A stretch of DNA of 64,000 nt from Akkermansia sp. (lineage in GTDB: Bacteria; Verrucomicrobiota; Verrucomicrobiia; Verrucomicrobiales; Akkermansiaceae). The stretch is taken from NCBI GenBank assembly GCA_017546445.1, contig JAFYWX010000027.1, positions 1-64,000 of the forward strand, read 5' to 3'. This document shows positions 1 through 8,625 of this stretch, in pieces (position 1 is the first letter of the stretch; each line of letters begins with the position of its first letter). A program made the position numbers and the translations under genes. The notes under the pieces are model-generated. The model had not been told where the DNA came from, searched no databases, and worked only from the letters and a program-made list of their open reading frames with translations.

Positions 1-438
1 ACGCTGAATGCGAACCTGACCATGGCTGCCGGCAGTGAGCTGCGCATGGAGGGCCCGCTGCACATGGGCAGCACGCTGGAGCTGGTTTCCGGTGCCGATA
101 CCATTACGCTGAGCGGGTCCATGTATGATGCTCTGGCGGGTATGCAGCTGGGCGAGAGCATGACGCTCTTCACTGGTGTGGATGCGCTGGTGCTGAGCTT
201 CGATGGCGTGAGCGTGACCTACCAGCCGGGCGATATTCAGGTGGCAGACCGCGTGCTGGCCAGCGATTTCTTCGGCAACCTGCCGGATCCGGGTGCTAAT
301 CAGCAGTACTTCATTACCTTCACCACGGCAGAGGTGGGTGGCGGCGAGCTGGCCTTCTTCATGGCCCCCGAGCCCACTACCACCACGCTGAGCCTGCTGG
401 CACTGGCTGCACTGGCGGCAAGACGCAGAAGGAAATAA
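1..438 (+). CDS. PEP-CTERM sorted surface protein (C-terminal part)
   Basis: The reading frame is open from the first base of the window, so only the last 145 residues are visible; the start lies upstream. The end shows the PEP-CTERM layout: a Pro-Glu-Pro motif, a Thr-rich linker, a hydrophobic Leu/Ala segment and a terminal run of Arg and Lys. In this family the tail directs export and is processed by an exosortase, leaving the protein on the surface or in the exopolysaccharide matrix. The visible body is rich in small and polar residues, as in the beta-helical or autotransporter-like repeats common in such proteins, but no specific domain is recognised. A hairpin follows the stop codon. Confidence 0.75.
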   Translation, partial: TLNANLTMAAGSELRMEGPLHMGSTLELVSGADTITLSGSMYDALAGMQLGESMTLFTGVDALVLSFDGVSVTYQPGDIQVADRVLASDFFGNLPDPGANQQYFITFTTAEVGGGELAFFMAPEPTTTTLSLLALAALAARRRRK

Positions 439-462
439 ACCGTTCGTGGGACAATCTGTGAT

Positions 463-507
463 AAATCGTGCATCGGGAGACAATTCCCTGGTGCACGGTT
501 TGTTTTC
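463..507 (+). terminator. Rho-independent terminator after the PEP-CTERM gene
   Basis: An imperfect 10-bp stem (463-472 with 492-501) encloses a second inner stem (GGGA 475-478 with TCCC 485-488) and is followed by TGTTTTC. It begins 24 bases after the stop codon. Confidence 0.6.
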
Positions 508-539
508 AGTGCGGCGATTTGGCGGGGGCTCAAATCTTT

Positions 540-600
540 CGGAGCACGGGACTTCAGTCCCGAAAACTCAAGCGATGGGGGACTAAAGTCCCCCGCTCCG
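540..600. repeat. REP-like double palindrome
   Basis: A 61-base element is bounded by CGGAGC (540-545) and GCTCCG (595-600), which are reverse complements. Inside are two perfect or near-perfect palindromes: CGGGACTTCAGTCCCG (547-562) and one with GGGGGACT/AGTCCCCC arms (577-594). The whole could fold as a three-way junction. This is the form of repetitive extragenic palindromes, which are often moved by RAYT (Y1) transposases. No second copy was noticed in the window, so the repetitive nature is inferred. Confidence 0.5.
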
Positions 601-614
601 ACAAAAAACAGCTG

Positions 615-638
615 CCCGCCAAACTCCCATTTGGCGGG
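615..638. terminator. Hairpin between convergent genes
   Basis: A perfect 9-bp stem, CCCGCCAAA (615-623) with TTTGGCGGG (630-638), around a 6-base loop. There is no clear U-run on the plus strand, so it could be a weak terminator or an mRNA-stabilising hairpin. Confidence 0.4.
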
Positions 639-670
639 TAGTTTCTGCTTATCTGGAGTTACTGTATGAG

Positions 671-703
671 AAAACCGCGCCGATTGAGTGTCAAACGGCG
701 CGG
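671..703 (-). terminator. Rho-independent terminator for the secreted-protein gene
   Basis: On the minus strand an 8-bp GC stem (CCGCGCCG 675-682 with CGGCGCGG 696-703) is followed by TTTTC. It lies about 25 bases after the stop codon of the minus-strand gene 729-1682. Confidence 0.7.
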
Positions 704-728
704 GGAAAGAAAGAAGTTTTCTGTTTTA

Positions 729-1682
729 TTAGAAGCTTTCAGCAGCGTTGAGCTGACCGTCCGCTGCGGGGGCTGCAGACGGTGTGGTTTCCGGGGTAGG
801 GACGGGTTTATCGCCTGGCTGCACAACGGGGTTGTTGTTGTGCTCTACGATGGTGTCATCATCCTCATCGGAATCGGCCTCCTGGCGGGCCTGCGCTTCG
901 CTTACCGGAGCAGGAGCGGGTGTTGCCTCTGCCGGGGCAAGCGGCTGGCGGGTTACCGGGTCTACCTCCACGCCGTTAATCAGCATGCGGGTCTTGATTT
1001 CGCCCGTTGCGGAGTCATAATAACGGCTTGTCTGCACCGTCTGCATCTGCCCGGAGGCATCTGTGGACATGGAGAAAGAGGCGCTTCTGCTGGTAATCTG
1101 CATGCCGTTGTTCATGCCTCCCATGGTGGGACGAGCCCCGGGAATGGGCAGGGGGGCCGGTGCGCTGGCGGGAGTTGCTGCGGGGGCTGCTGCGTTGGCG
1201 CTGCGGCGGGCAAGGCGTGCGCACACGCGGATGGATTCGCCCTCCTGGCCGGTGATGAGGTAGAGGTGGTCTACGCGCATGACCACTTCCTCGCCGGGCT
1301 GAAGCGTTGTGATGGTATCAACATTTTCTGCCGGCTGGCCGGGAAGCTCACGGTTCATGGCAATGGTGAACTGCATGCCGGGAATCAGCTGGCCATCACC
1401 AATGCGGTTGTTGCGGCGGTAGGCAAGGTTGTTTGCCACCTGGAATACGGCAACCTGCACGGTGACCGGCTCGGGCTGGTCAATACGCTGCACGGCCAGG
1501 TCGCGCAGGCCGACAAACTGGGCAGTCACGGTGTTGGATGCCATGATATCGCAGTTGCCGCGCATCTGTACGGGGGCAAGATTACCGGGTATGGCTCGAA
1601 GAGCCGGAGCCGTGTTTGCCAGAAGCATAGGAGTACCCATGGCCAGAGCCATGACGGAGCTAAGTGTGAAGATTCTGCTCAT
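729..1682 (-). CDS. Secreted protein of unknown function with disordered acidic tail
   Basis: I do not recognise this 317-residue protein. The N-terminus has a signal-peptide profile (Met-Ser-Arg, then about 18 hydrophobic or small residues and Ala-x-Ala-like sites), so it is probably exported. The middle third, with alternating hydrophobic residues and 'LQPGEEV'-like turns, looks like a compact beta domain. Then comes an Ala/Pro linker, and the last 80 residues are Pro/Ala/Asp/Glu-rich and probably disordered. The start used is the ATG at 1682; a GTG at 1700 would extend it by six residues but adds no better ribosome-binding site. A TATAAT lies just before the ATG with no matching -35, so its role is unclear. 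Confidence 0.6.
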   Translation of the reverse strand: MSRIFTLSSVMALAMGTPMLLANTAPALRAIPGNLAPVQMRGNCDIMASNTVTAQFVGLRDLAVQRIDQPEPVTVQVAVFQVANNLAYRRNNRIGDGQLIPGMQFTIAMNRELPGQPAENVDTITTLQPGEEVVMRVDHLYLITGQEGESIRVCARLARRSANAAAPAATPASAPAPLPIPGARPTMGGMNNGMQITSRSASFSMSTDASGQMQTVQTSRYYDSATGEIKTRMLINGVEVDPVTRQPLAPAEATPAPAPVSEAQARQEADSDEDDDTIVEHNNNPVVQPGDKPVPTPETTPSAAPAADGQLNAAESF

Positions 1683-1730
1683 GATTATACTTGTTGACAC
1701 AAAAGGTACGTGAATTGTTCAAGCTTTCTA

Positions 1731-2755
1731 TCAATTATATTGCATATGCAGGCTGTTGCCTTTTAAACGAAGCCTTGAGCTTTCATCATCTGTGAACAGG
1801 TTGCCTTTGCCCAGCCCCTGCATGGTGCCGGGGGCGGCGTAGGCACACCATTCTGCCAGGGCTTCGAGTCCTATGTGGCTCTCCAGTGCAGAATTAACCC
1901 ACCAGTTGATACCCCGTTGCTCTGCTGCCAATGCCCAGCGCTGGGCGGCCAGCAGGCCGCCGTGCAGGGAGGGCTTGATGACAATGGCCTGGGGGTGGAT
2001 GGTATCCAGCAGCTTTTCCGGGTGGGTGGCCCCAGTCAATTCCTCATCGAGAGCAATGGGGAGCGGGGTGCATCTGCACAGCTCTGCCAGCTGCGGCCAT
2101 TGGCCCCGGGCGATGGGTTGTTCTATGAATCTGGCGCCTGTTTCGGCCAGAGCAGCAAGCTTGCCCGGGGCATCCTGGGGAGAGAAGGCGCCGTTGGCAT
2201 CCAGTCGTATCTCCGCCTGGGGGTAGGTGGCTCGGGCCTGATGCAGCATCTCGAGCTCCTCTTCAAACGGGAGTGCCCCCACCTTCATTTTCAGACAGGT
2301 GAATCCCTGCTGAATGCCGGCCTTCATGGATTGCTGCATCTTGTCTGCCGTATCCATCCACACCAAGTGATGAATGGGTATCCCCGCCTCTCCACGGGAA
2401 AAGGCTGTTTCCCAACGTGGTTTTCCGGGGTGCAGCGCGGCGAGCATGGCACATTCCAGCCCGAACTGGATGGGGGAGGGTGCCTGGATGCCGCATAAGC
2501 CATTCTGCTGCTCCACCAGGCTGCACCAGTGGTTCAATTCTGCTTCGGTGGGTTCCGGCAGCAGGCCGGGCATGATGCAGCATTCGCCGTATCCTGTGCC
2601 CTGCGGAGTACTGGCTTCGATGATGTAGGTGGTGCGTTCCGTCAGCGCGCCTCGGGAGGTTGTTGCCGGTTTTTTGAAATGCAGCACACGCCGCTGCCAC
2701 CGCAGCCGAAGGGACTGCGGGAAATGCATCAACGGTGCTGCATCAATCAGCTGCA

Positions 2756-2756
<1 letters not shown>
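1731..2756 (-). CDS. menC: o-Succinylbenzoate synthase
   Basis: Enolase-superfamily enzyme that dehydrates SHCHC to o-succinylbenzoate in menaquinone synthesis. The expected residues are visible in order: the KxK motif (Lys156 and Lys158, general base), metal ligands Asp186, Glu212 and Asp237, and the second catalytic Lys261 in an IVIKPS context. An N-terminal capping domain of about 110 residues precedes the barrel. Length (341) fits the family. The start codon overlaps the menB stop (TGATG, positions 2754-2758), so the genes are translationally coupled as the last genes of menD-menB-menC. OSBS enzymes are sometimes confused with N-succinylamino-acid racemases; the operon makes OSBS the better call. 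Confidence 0.93.
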
Positions 2757-3574
<818 letters not shown>

Positions 3575-3578
3575 ATCG

Positions 3579-5186
3579 TTAGTGTTTGTTGTAAAATTCT
3601 TTCAGGATGGAGGCGTCCTGCTCGGTTTCGGTCAGTGCTTCCACGAGCACGGGCTTGCTGCCTGGGGAAATGAGCTTTTTCAGTGCCGTTGCCCAGCCTT
3701 TGCCATGAGCGGGTTGTTCCAATTCAAAAGCTAGGCTGTTGCACCACATGAAGATGCTTTCTGCATGAGGCGCTCGAATCGCCGGGCATTCCGGCATGCC
3801 AGGTAATGTGCCGAAAATGCCACCTTCCTGGTTGTTCAGCAGTAGAATACGAAGATTCGGGCAGTGCTGGGCCTGAAGAAGTCCATTCATATCATAAAAC
3901 ATGCTCAAATCGCCGATGATGAGATAGTGCAGCCTGTCAGGTTCCGCCATGGCATAGCCCGCAGCGGTGGAAAGACTGCCTTCTATGCCGTTGACTCCAC
4001 GGTTGCAGAGAACTTTATGCACCCTTGAGGGAAGGGGGAAGAGCTGGGCATAGCGCACGGCTGAGCTGTTACCCAGGTGCAGTACGCAGCCTTCCGGTAG
4101 ATTTGCCAGCAGCTCACCCACTATCTTCATGCCGCTCCACTCGTGCGCTGGTAACAAGGAGGGGGCCTTTTGCCAGCGCTTGCGGTATTCCTCATCCCCT
4201 TCTTCTGCAAATGCATCCAGCAGATCCCAGAATTCATCGGCATCGCCTTCCAGCACTCGCGTGAGTGAGCAGAACGAATCCACCACCTTGCCATCAGGTG
4301 AAATATGCCAATGCGCTTTAGGCGGGTGGGTTCGCAGCAGCTTTTTCAGTCGTTTCGAAATCATATCTCCCCCGCAGGTGATGAGCAAATCCGGGCTCCA
4401 TGAAGCGTCCGGATTTGCCCCCAGCAGGGTGTCGGGTCTGCAACAATCTGCAAATGGGGCATTGGCAATATGTTCGCCTACCACGGTAAATTGTTTTTCT
4501 GCTGCCAGCTTCGCAATCATCGGGCTGGGGGCATCTTGCTGGCCAAGAAGAATCAGTCGGCGTGGCAGTGCTGCGGCTTCCTCCAGCAGGGCTTCTTCCT
4601 CATCGGCATTCATGCGGGCTGCTTCGGTGCGCTGAATGACGCGCACGGGCGGCAGTTCTTCATCAATCATGCCGAAGAATGGCTCTGTGAGGGGTATGTT
4701 CAGGTGCACTGGTCCTCCGCTGCGGTGGCGCAGCTCGAGCAGCGCTTCATTGATGAGACGGTTCGCGTACCAGGCATCATCCTCCGGCACCTGGGCGGAG
4801 AATCGCACCAAAGTGTTGAACACACCGGGCTGGGGAAGGGTCTGGCCGTCATTCTGTCCAATCCATGCTGCCGGTCTGTCGGCAGAGATGATGAGCAGGG
4901 GCGTTTTGCGATAGTAGGCTTCTGAAACTGCCGGGTGCAGATTCAGCACGGCGCTGCCGGAGGTCACCACCACCGCTACGGGAGCCTGCACCTGCTGCGC
5001 CCAGCCCAGGGCCACAAATCCGGCACTGCGTTCATCGATGACATTGCGGCACTCCATCTCCGGCAGATTGCACAGAGTGGCCACAATGGGGGAATTGCGG
5101 CTGCCGGGGCAGAGTACGGCACGCGTTACCCCATGCGCCAGCATCAGCGCCACCAATTCCTGAACAACAGGCTTTTCGCTAATCAT
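3579..5186 (-). CDS. menD: SEPHCHC synthase (2-succinyl-5-enolpyruvyl-6-hydroxy-3-cyclohexene-1-carboxylate synthase)
   Basis: Thiamin-diphosphate enzyme that joins 2-oxoglutarate-derived succinic semialdehyde to isochorismate, the first committed step of menaquinone synthesis. The N-terminal pyrimidine-binding domain shows CPGSRNSP (26-33) and the catalytic Glu52 in the DERSAGF motif. The C-terminal pyrophosphate domain has the GDLS metal motif at 425 followed by NNQEGG (about 451). Length 535 is normal. It is the first gene of menD-menB-menC and has its own promoter directly before the ATG. menF, menE and menA are not in the window. The operon implies a respiratory quinone pathway of the classical, not futalosine, type. 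Confidence 0.95.
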   Translation of the reverse strand: MISEKPVVQELVALMLAHGVTRAVLCPGSRNSPIVATLCNLPEMECRNVIDERSAGFVALGWAQQVQAPVAVVVTSGSAVLNLHPAVSEAYYRKTPLLIISADRPAAWIGQNDGQTLPQPGVFNTLVRFSAQVPEDDAWYANRLINEALLELRHRSGGPVHLNIPLTEPFFGMIDEELPPVRVIQRTEAARMNADEEEALLEEAAALPRRLILLGQQDAPSPMIAKLAAEKQFTVVGEHIANAPFADCCRPDTLLGANPDASWSPDLLITCGGDMISKRLKKLLRTHPPKAHWHISPDGKVVDSFCSLTRVLEGDADEFWDLLDAFAEEGDEEYRKRWQKAPSLLPAHEWSGMKIVGELLANLPEGCVLHLGNSSAVRYAQLFPLPSRVHKVLCNRGVNGIEGSLSTAAGYAMAEPDRLHYLIIGDLSMFYDMNGLLQAQHCPNLRILLLNNQEGGIFGTLPGMPECPAIRAPHAESIFMWCNSLAFELEQPAHGKGWATALKKLISPGSKPVLVEALTETEQDASILKEFYNKH

Positions 5187-5192
5187 GCGGGC

Positions 5193-5221
5193 ATTTTACC
5201 ATATGCCGGTGGGGCGCACAA
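5193..5221 (-). promoter_or_regulatory. menD promoter
   Basis: On the minus strand TTGTGC (5216-5221), a 17-base spacer and TAAAAT (5193-5198). Only six bases separate the -10 from the ATG at 5186, so the transcript should begin at or next to the start codon. Confidence 0.6.
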
Positions 5222-5242
5222 GCGTGGAATGCAGGCAAACTC

Positions 5243-6217
5243 CTATTTGCTGATTTTGCGGCGAACCGCGGCAGAGTAATCATCCATGGGCAGGTCATGT
5301 CCCACGTAGCAGCGTGTGCGGATTTGCTCCGGTGTTTCGCCCGGGCGGGTCTGCACCGCGCCGTATTCGATGAGCAAATCGGCAATGCTGCCGTTGTGCA
5401 GCGGCAGGAAATCGTATTTTCTGGGCATGGTGGGAACCAGCACTCGGAAGCCGCTCACAATGCCGGTGGAGCAGTTATCGGAAATGGTGTTGTAGTCCTG
5501 GTGCGTTGCCTCGGCATGGTGTGCCAGGTTGATGTAATGCTGCAGCAGCTTCCTTGCGCCCTCCTGGTTGATTTCCAGGGGGAAGATATACAAATCTTCG
5601 TGGCGGATATTGGTGCGCAGCCCGAAAATATCTTCCTCCGTGCCGAACAGGTATATAATGCCGTATTTTTTGTACAGACCTGGGATAGCGCCCTGTTCCA
5701 CGCCCTCGGGCAGGCGTGTTTCGGCAGAGACAACCACGCGTCGGCCGTCCGTGAAGCTGAAGCTGAGCATGGTGTGGCAGATGGCCGTCATACCATCCCA
5801 GTGGCAGCTGGCAAAATCTACCCCGCAGAGTGTGCTCAAATCATAGGTCGCGGTGCGGTAGCGGGCATCGCTGTCCTCCTCGGTGCGGTAGCGGAAATCG
5901 CGGAGATTGTGGATGGTGAGAGCATCGCCGTTCTGTTCAAACAGCGGCGCCTGGGCCCAGGGCTTCTGCCAGCGTTCCGGCGTGGGGCCGGGAATGCACT
6001 GATAGGTGATGATATTGACGACTACCATCAGCCAGAGGATGAGGTGTAAGGACACTCGCCCTTTCTTGCGCCACCAGAGTACGACAGCTGCCAGAAAAAG
6101 AAGCGTGGGCAGCAGGCTGACAGGCTGGTAATACCAGAGGCCGCAGCACCACAGCAGCGGCAGAATCAGCAGCTCTACAGAGAGAATACTGCTGCCGATG
6201 AGAATCGCTTTCTTCAT
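5243..6217 (-). CDS. DUF4105 / Lnb-like membrane protein
   Basis: The first 85 residues contain about three membrane segments. They are followed by a periplasmic domain with the DUF4105 pattern: HNLRDFRYRTEED near residue 100, a conserved Cys-His-Thr region (ICHTMLSF) and DNCST near 250. This domain is the N-terminal domain of Lnb, linked in Bacteroides to N-acylation of lipoproteins, with Cys and His as proposed catalytic residues. Lnb proteins usually carry extra C-terminal membrane segments; here the protein ends soon after the domain, so the membrane part is N-terminal instead. The start overlaps the end of the batD-batE gene by four bases (ATGA). Substrate is unknown; lipoprotein acylation is a reasonable but untested guess. 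Confidence 0.7.
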   Translation of the reverse strand: MKKAILIGSSILSVELLILPLLWCCGLWYYQPVSLLPTLLFLAAVVLWWRKKGRVSLHLILWLMVVVNIITYQCIPGPTPERWQKPWAQAPLFEQNGDALTIHNLRDFRYRTEEDSDARYRTATYDLSTLCGVDFASCHWDGMTAICHTMLSFSFTDGRRVVVSAETRLPEGVEQGAIPGLYKKYGIIYLFGTEEDIFGLRTNIRHEDLYIFPLEINQEGARKLLQHYINLAHHAEATHQDYNTISDNCSTGIVSGFRVLVPTMPRKYDFLPLHNGSIADLLIEYGAVQTRPGETPEQIRTRCYVGHDLPMDDYSAAVRRKISK

Positions 6218-8601
6218 TGGAACTGGATAGTGAGCGGAGTCCTGGGCTCCGTGCCATCGGGCATGAGCGTGGCAATGTCAGCCGCAGAAATCCAGCCCCG
6301 CACGCCGGTGAAGGTCTCCACATAGCACCAGCTGCCGCGGGGGGAGAGAAGGTGCAGCGGGGTGGAGGGCGTGAGCTTCATGATGCCGGCGCCCTTGGCA
6401 TCGGCCGTGGTGCGCAGCTCAGAGCCCTGCAGAACATAGGCCACATCTGCCGGGGCCAGGGAGGATAAATCCGGCGTCTGGCGCGTGGTGTAGTACCCCC
6501 AGTCTGCTGCGCACAGCAGGCTGACCAGCGCACTGATGGCCGTGCAGGTCTGCAGCCAGGGCTTGCTTTCCTTGCGGCGGGCAATGAGCAGGGCAATGCA
6601 GAGGGAAAGCAGCGCTGTGCTGACCACAGTCGTCATCCAGAGCTGGGTGGGGCTGAGTAGGGTGAAGATATCATCTGTCACTGAGCCGGTGGGAAGCAGT
6701 GCGCCTTCCTTGCGCTGGATGAACTGGAGGTTGGCACGTGCTTCCTTCAGTCCGGAATTGGCCTGCAGGGCACGGGCGTAGCAGAGGGCTGCACGCCCCG
6801 GCTGGTTCAGGCGGTAGTAGCAGTTGCCCATGTTATACTGGCGCAGGGCATCGGGATAATTTTCCACGGACTCAAGCTTGGCGATGGCCTTGCTGTATTG
6901 CCCTCCCTTGTAGTCATCCTGCGCGCTGTTGGCCTGTGTCAGCGGTGCGAGGCAGAGCAGGAGCATCATGCCGGCGGTGCCGATGCTGCGCAGGGTTTTC
7001 ATGATGATGTTACGCTCCTGCGGGGAGATGTTGGTGCTGGCATCCGGGCGGAATACTTCTTCATCTCTGCGGTCGAGTATTCTCTGCAGTTCGGGTGTCA
7101 TGTCACTGGGGGAGACGTGGGTTTCAATGTACGCGCCTACGCCCTTGAGGAAACTGAGGCCATCCTTGCGGGAAGCCAGTTCGCTGAGCTCGCGGTCGCG
7201 TGCGCGTCCTGCGGCTCCGGCTGCCAGTCTGCGGCGCAGTGCGTTGATGATGATTGCGCCGAATACGATGACTGCGGGCAGGTAGAGTAGATACCACATC
7301 CAGCGGGGCAGGGTGATGTCGCGCCCGTACATGGCGCGGGGCATGTAGCCATAGATATCCGTCATTTCTGCCACAGGGACGGTCCCGGCAGGGGGCGGCT
7401 CTGCTGCTGCGCTGTGCTGGATGCCGCTGCCGCTGGCCTCGGTTTCGCGCCATTGCAGCGGAATGGGGGCCGTGGCTGCCTGGCGGTATTCCATGCGTTT
7501 CGGGTCGAAATAGGCAAAGGAGAAGGACGGGATGCCGCCTACCTCTGCGGTGGGGCGGAGTAGCTGGCTAAACACCATGCCGAGTGTCTCACCATTAGCT
7601 CCGACAATGGGCTTGCGGGTGGCGGGCACGAGCTTCCAGTCCGCGGCATCCTGCAGAGCCGGGCATTCGAGCTGGTCCAGATTACCGGTGCCTTTCACCG
7701 TGATTTCAACCTCCACGGCCTCATGCATGGCCAGGGATGTGGCCGTGGTTGTGGCGGAGATGGTGTATTCACCCACCATGTTGGCGAAGTTGGCCGGGGC
7801 ACCGGGAGGCAGGGGCAGGGCGCCAATCGTGAGGATGGGCAGCTCGGCCTCAGCGCGCATGAGGGTGAAGAAACCCTGACGCTGTTCCAGGATGAGCTTG
7901 CCGGCCACATCGGAATTACCCTCGCGGAATGGAGTCAGCGTGCCGGTGTAATCCACGGTGCGCCAGGTCTGGCCCTTGGCGTAGGCTGTGGTGGAACCCA
8001 TGGCCTGATTGTGCACCATGGCCAGCACACCCTGCAGCGTTGGCTGGAAGTTGCCGACTTTCACATCAACTGCGCTCATCTGGGGGGAGCTCACGGTGTC
8101 AACCCCGCCGGGCAGGAAAATCTTTACGGCTGTCTTTACCGGCTGGTGAACATAGCCATCCTTGATATTGGTATACCAGAGCACACCGAAGTTCACTGGC
8201 TTCTTCATCCAGCGGATGTCGCTTTGCGAGAGCACCGGCAGCGGGGGCACGGCGATGCTTTCCTTGCGGCCGGAATTGTAGACCACCTCCAGGTTCTTGA
8301 CGCGCACCTCACCGGGGGCATCCGGCGTGACCTGCAGGGGGTATATCTCCATGGCTGCGCGGTTCGGATCCATGGGGTTGGCTCCGGCATAGTGCTGCAT
8401 GACCTCCAGCGCAGCGTTTTCCACGCCGGGGCGCTTCTGGATGCTGAACAAGTCCTCCCCCACTTCTGTATCCACCAGATACAGAGCCACTTTTTCACCG
8501 GGTACGGCCACATCCACCGACCACACGGGCACGATATCGGCTATGCTCAATCCGGCAAGGCAGAGGAAGAGGGTATAAAAGGCTTTGATGATATTTTTCA
8601 T
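6214..8601 (-). CDS. BatD-BatE fusion protein
   Basis: Residues 1-530 match BatD: signal peptide, repeated beta domains and one membrane helix near 440-460 followed by a cytoplasmic stretch. At residue 534 a new Met starts a signal-peptide-like segment. After it come TPR-type repeats (about 560-630, 'YNMGNCYYRLNQPGRAALCYARAL' pattern), two membrane helices (about 655-700) and a C-terminal bacterial SH3 domain (about 720-780, ending GVRGWISAAD): the plan of BatE. The two proteins, separate in Bacteroidetes, are thus joined, with the internal signal segment marking the seam; internal initiation at Met534 is possible. Bat proteins are associated with envelope-stress or aerotolerance phenotypes, but their molecular role is not settled. 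Confidence 0.8.
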   Translation of the reverse strand: MKNIIKAFYTLFLCLAGLSIADIVPVWSVDVAVPGEKVALYLVDTEVGEDLFSIQKRPGVENAALEVMQHYAGANPMDPNRAAMEIYPLQVTPDAPGEVRVKNLEVVYNSGRKESIAVPPLPVLSQSDIRWMKKPVNFGVLWYTNIKDGYVHQPVKTAVKIFLPGGVDTVSSPQMSAVDVKVGNFQPTLQGVLAMVHNQAMGSTTAYAKGQTWRTVDYTGTLTPFREGNSDVAGKLILEQRQGFFTLMRAEAELPILTIGALPLPPGAPANFANMVGEYTISATTTATSLAMHEAVEVEITVKGTGNLDQLECPALQDAADWKLVPATRKPIVGANGETLGMVFSQLLRPTAEVGGIPSFSFAYFDPKRMEYRQAATAPIPLQWRETEASGSGIQHSAAAEPPPAGTVPVAEMTDIYGYMPRAMYGRDITLPRWMWYLLYLPAVIVFGAIIINALRRRLAAGAAGRARDRELSELASRKDGLSFLKGVGAYIETHVSPSDMTPELQRILDRRDEEVFRPDASTNISPQERNIIMKTLRSIGTAGMMLLLCLAPLTQANSAQDDYKGGQYSKAIAKLESVENYPDALRQYNMGNCYYRLNQPGRAALCYARALQANSGLKEARANLQFIQRKEGALLPTGSVTDDIFTLLSPTQLWMTTVVSTALLSLCIALLIARRKESKPWLQTCTAISALVSLLCAADWGYYTTRQTPDLSSLAPADVAYVLQGSELRTTADAKGAGIMKLTPSTPLHLLSPRGSWCYVETFTGVRGWISAADIATLMPDGTEPRTPLTIQFQ

Positions 8602-8625
8602 GAAAAGTGTGATTAAATCGGGTGT

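Noticed and set aside
1684..1689. TATAAT as promoter of the 729-1682 gene
   Set aside because: It is one base from the ATG and has no -35 at 16-18 bases, so transcription from it would start inside the gene.
666..1697. Long plus-strand ORF opposite the secreted-protein gene
   Set aside because: It is the complement of a gene with signal peptide, terminator and sensible composition; its own translation is Cys/Gly/His-rich and without domain.
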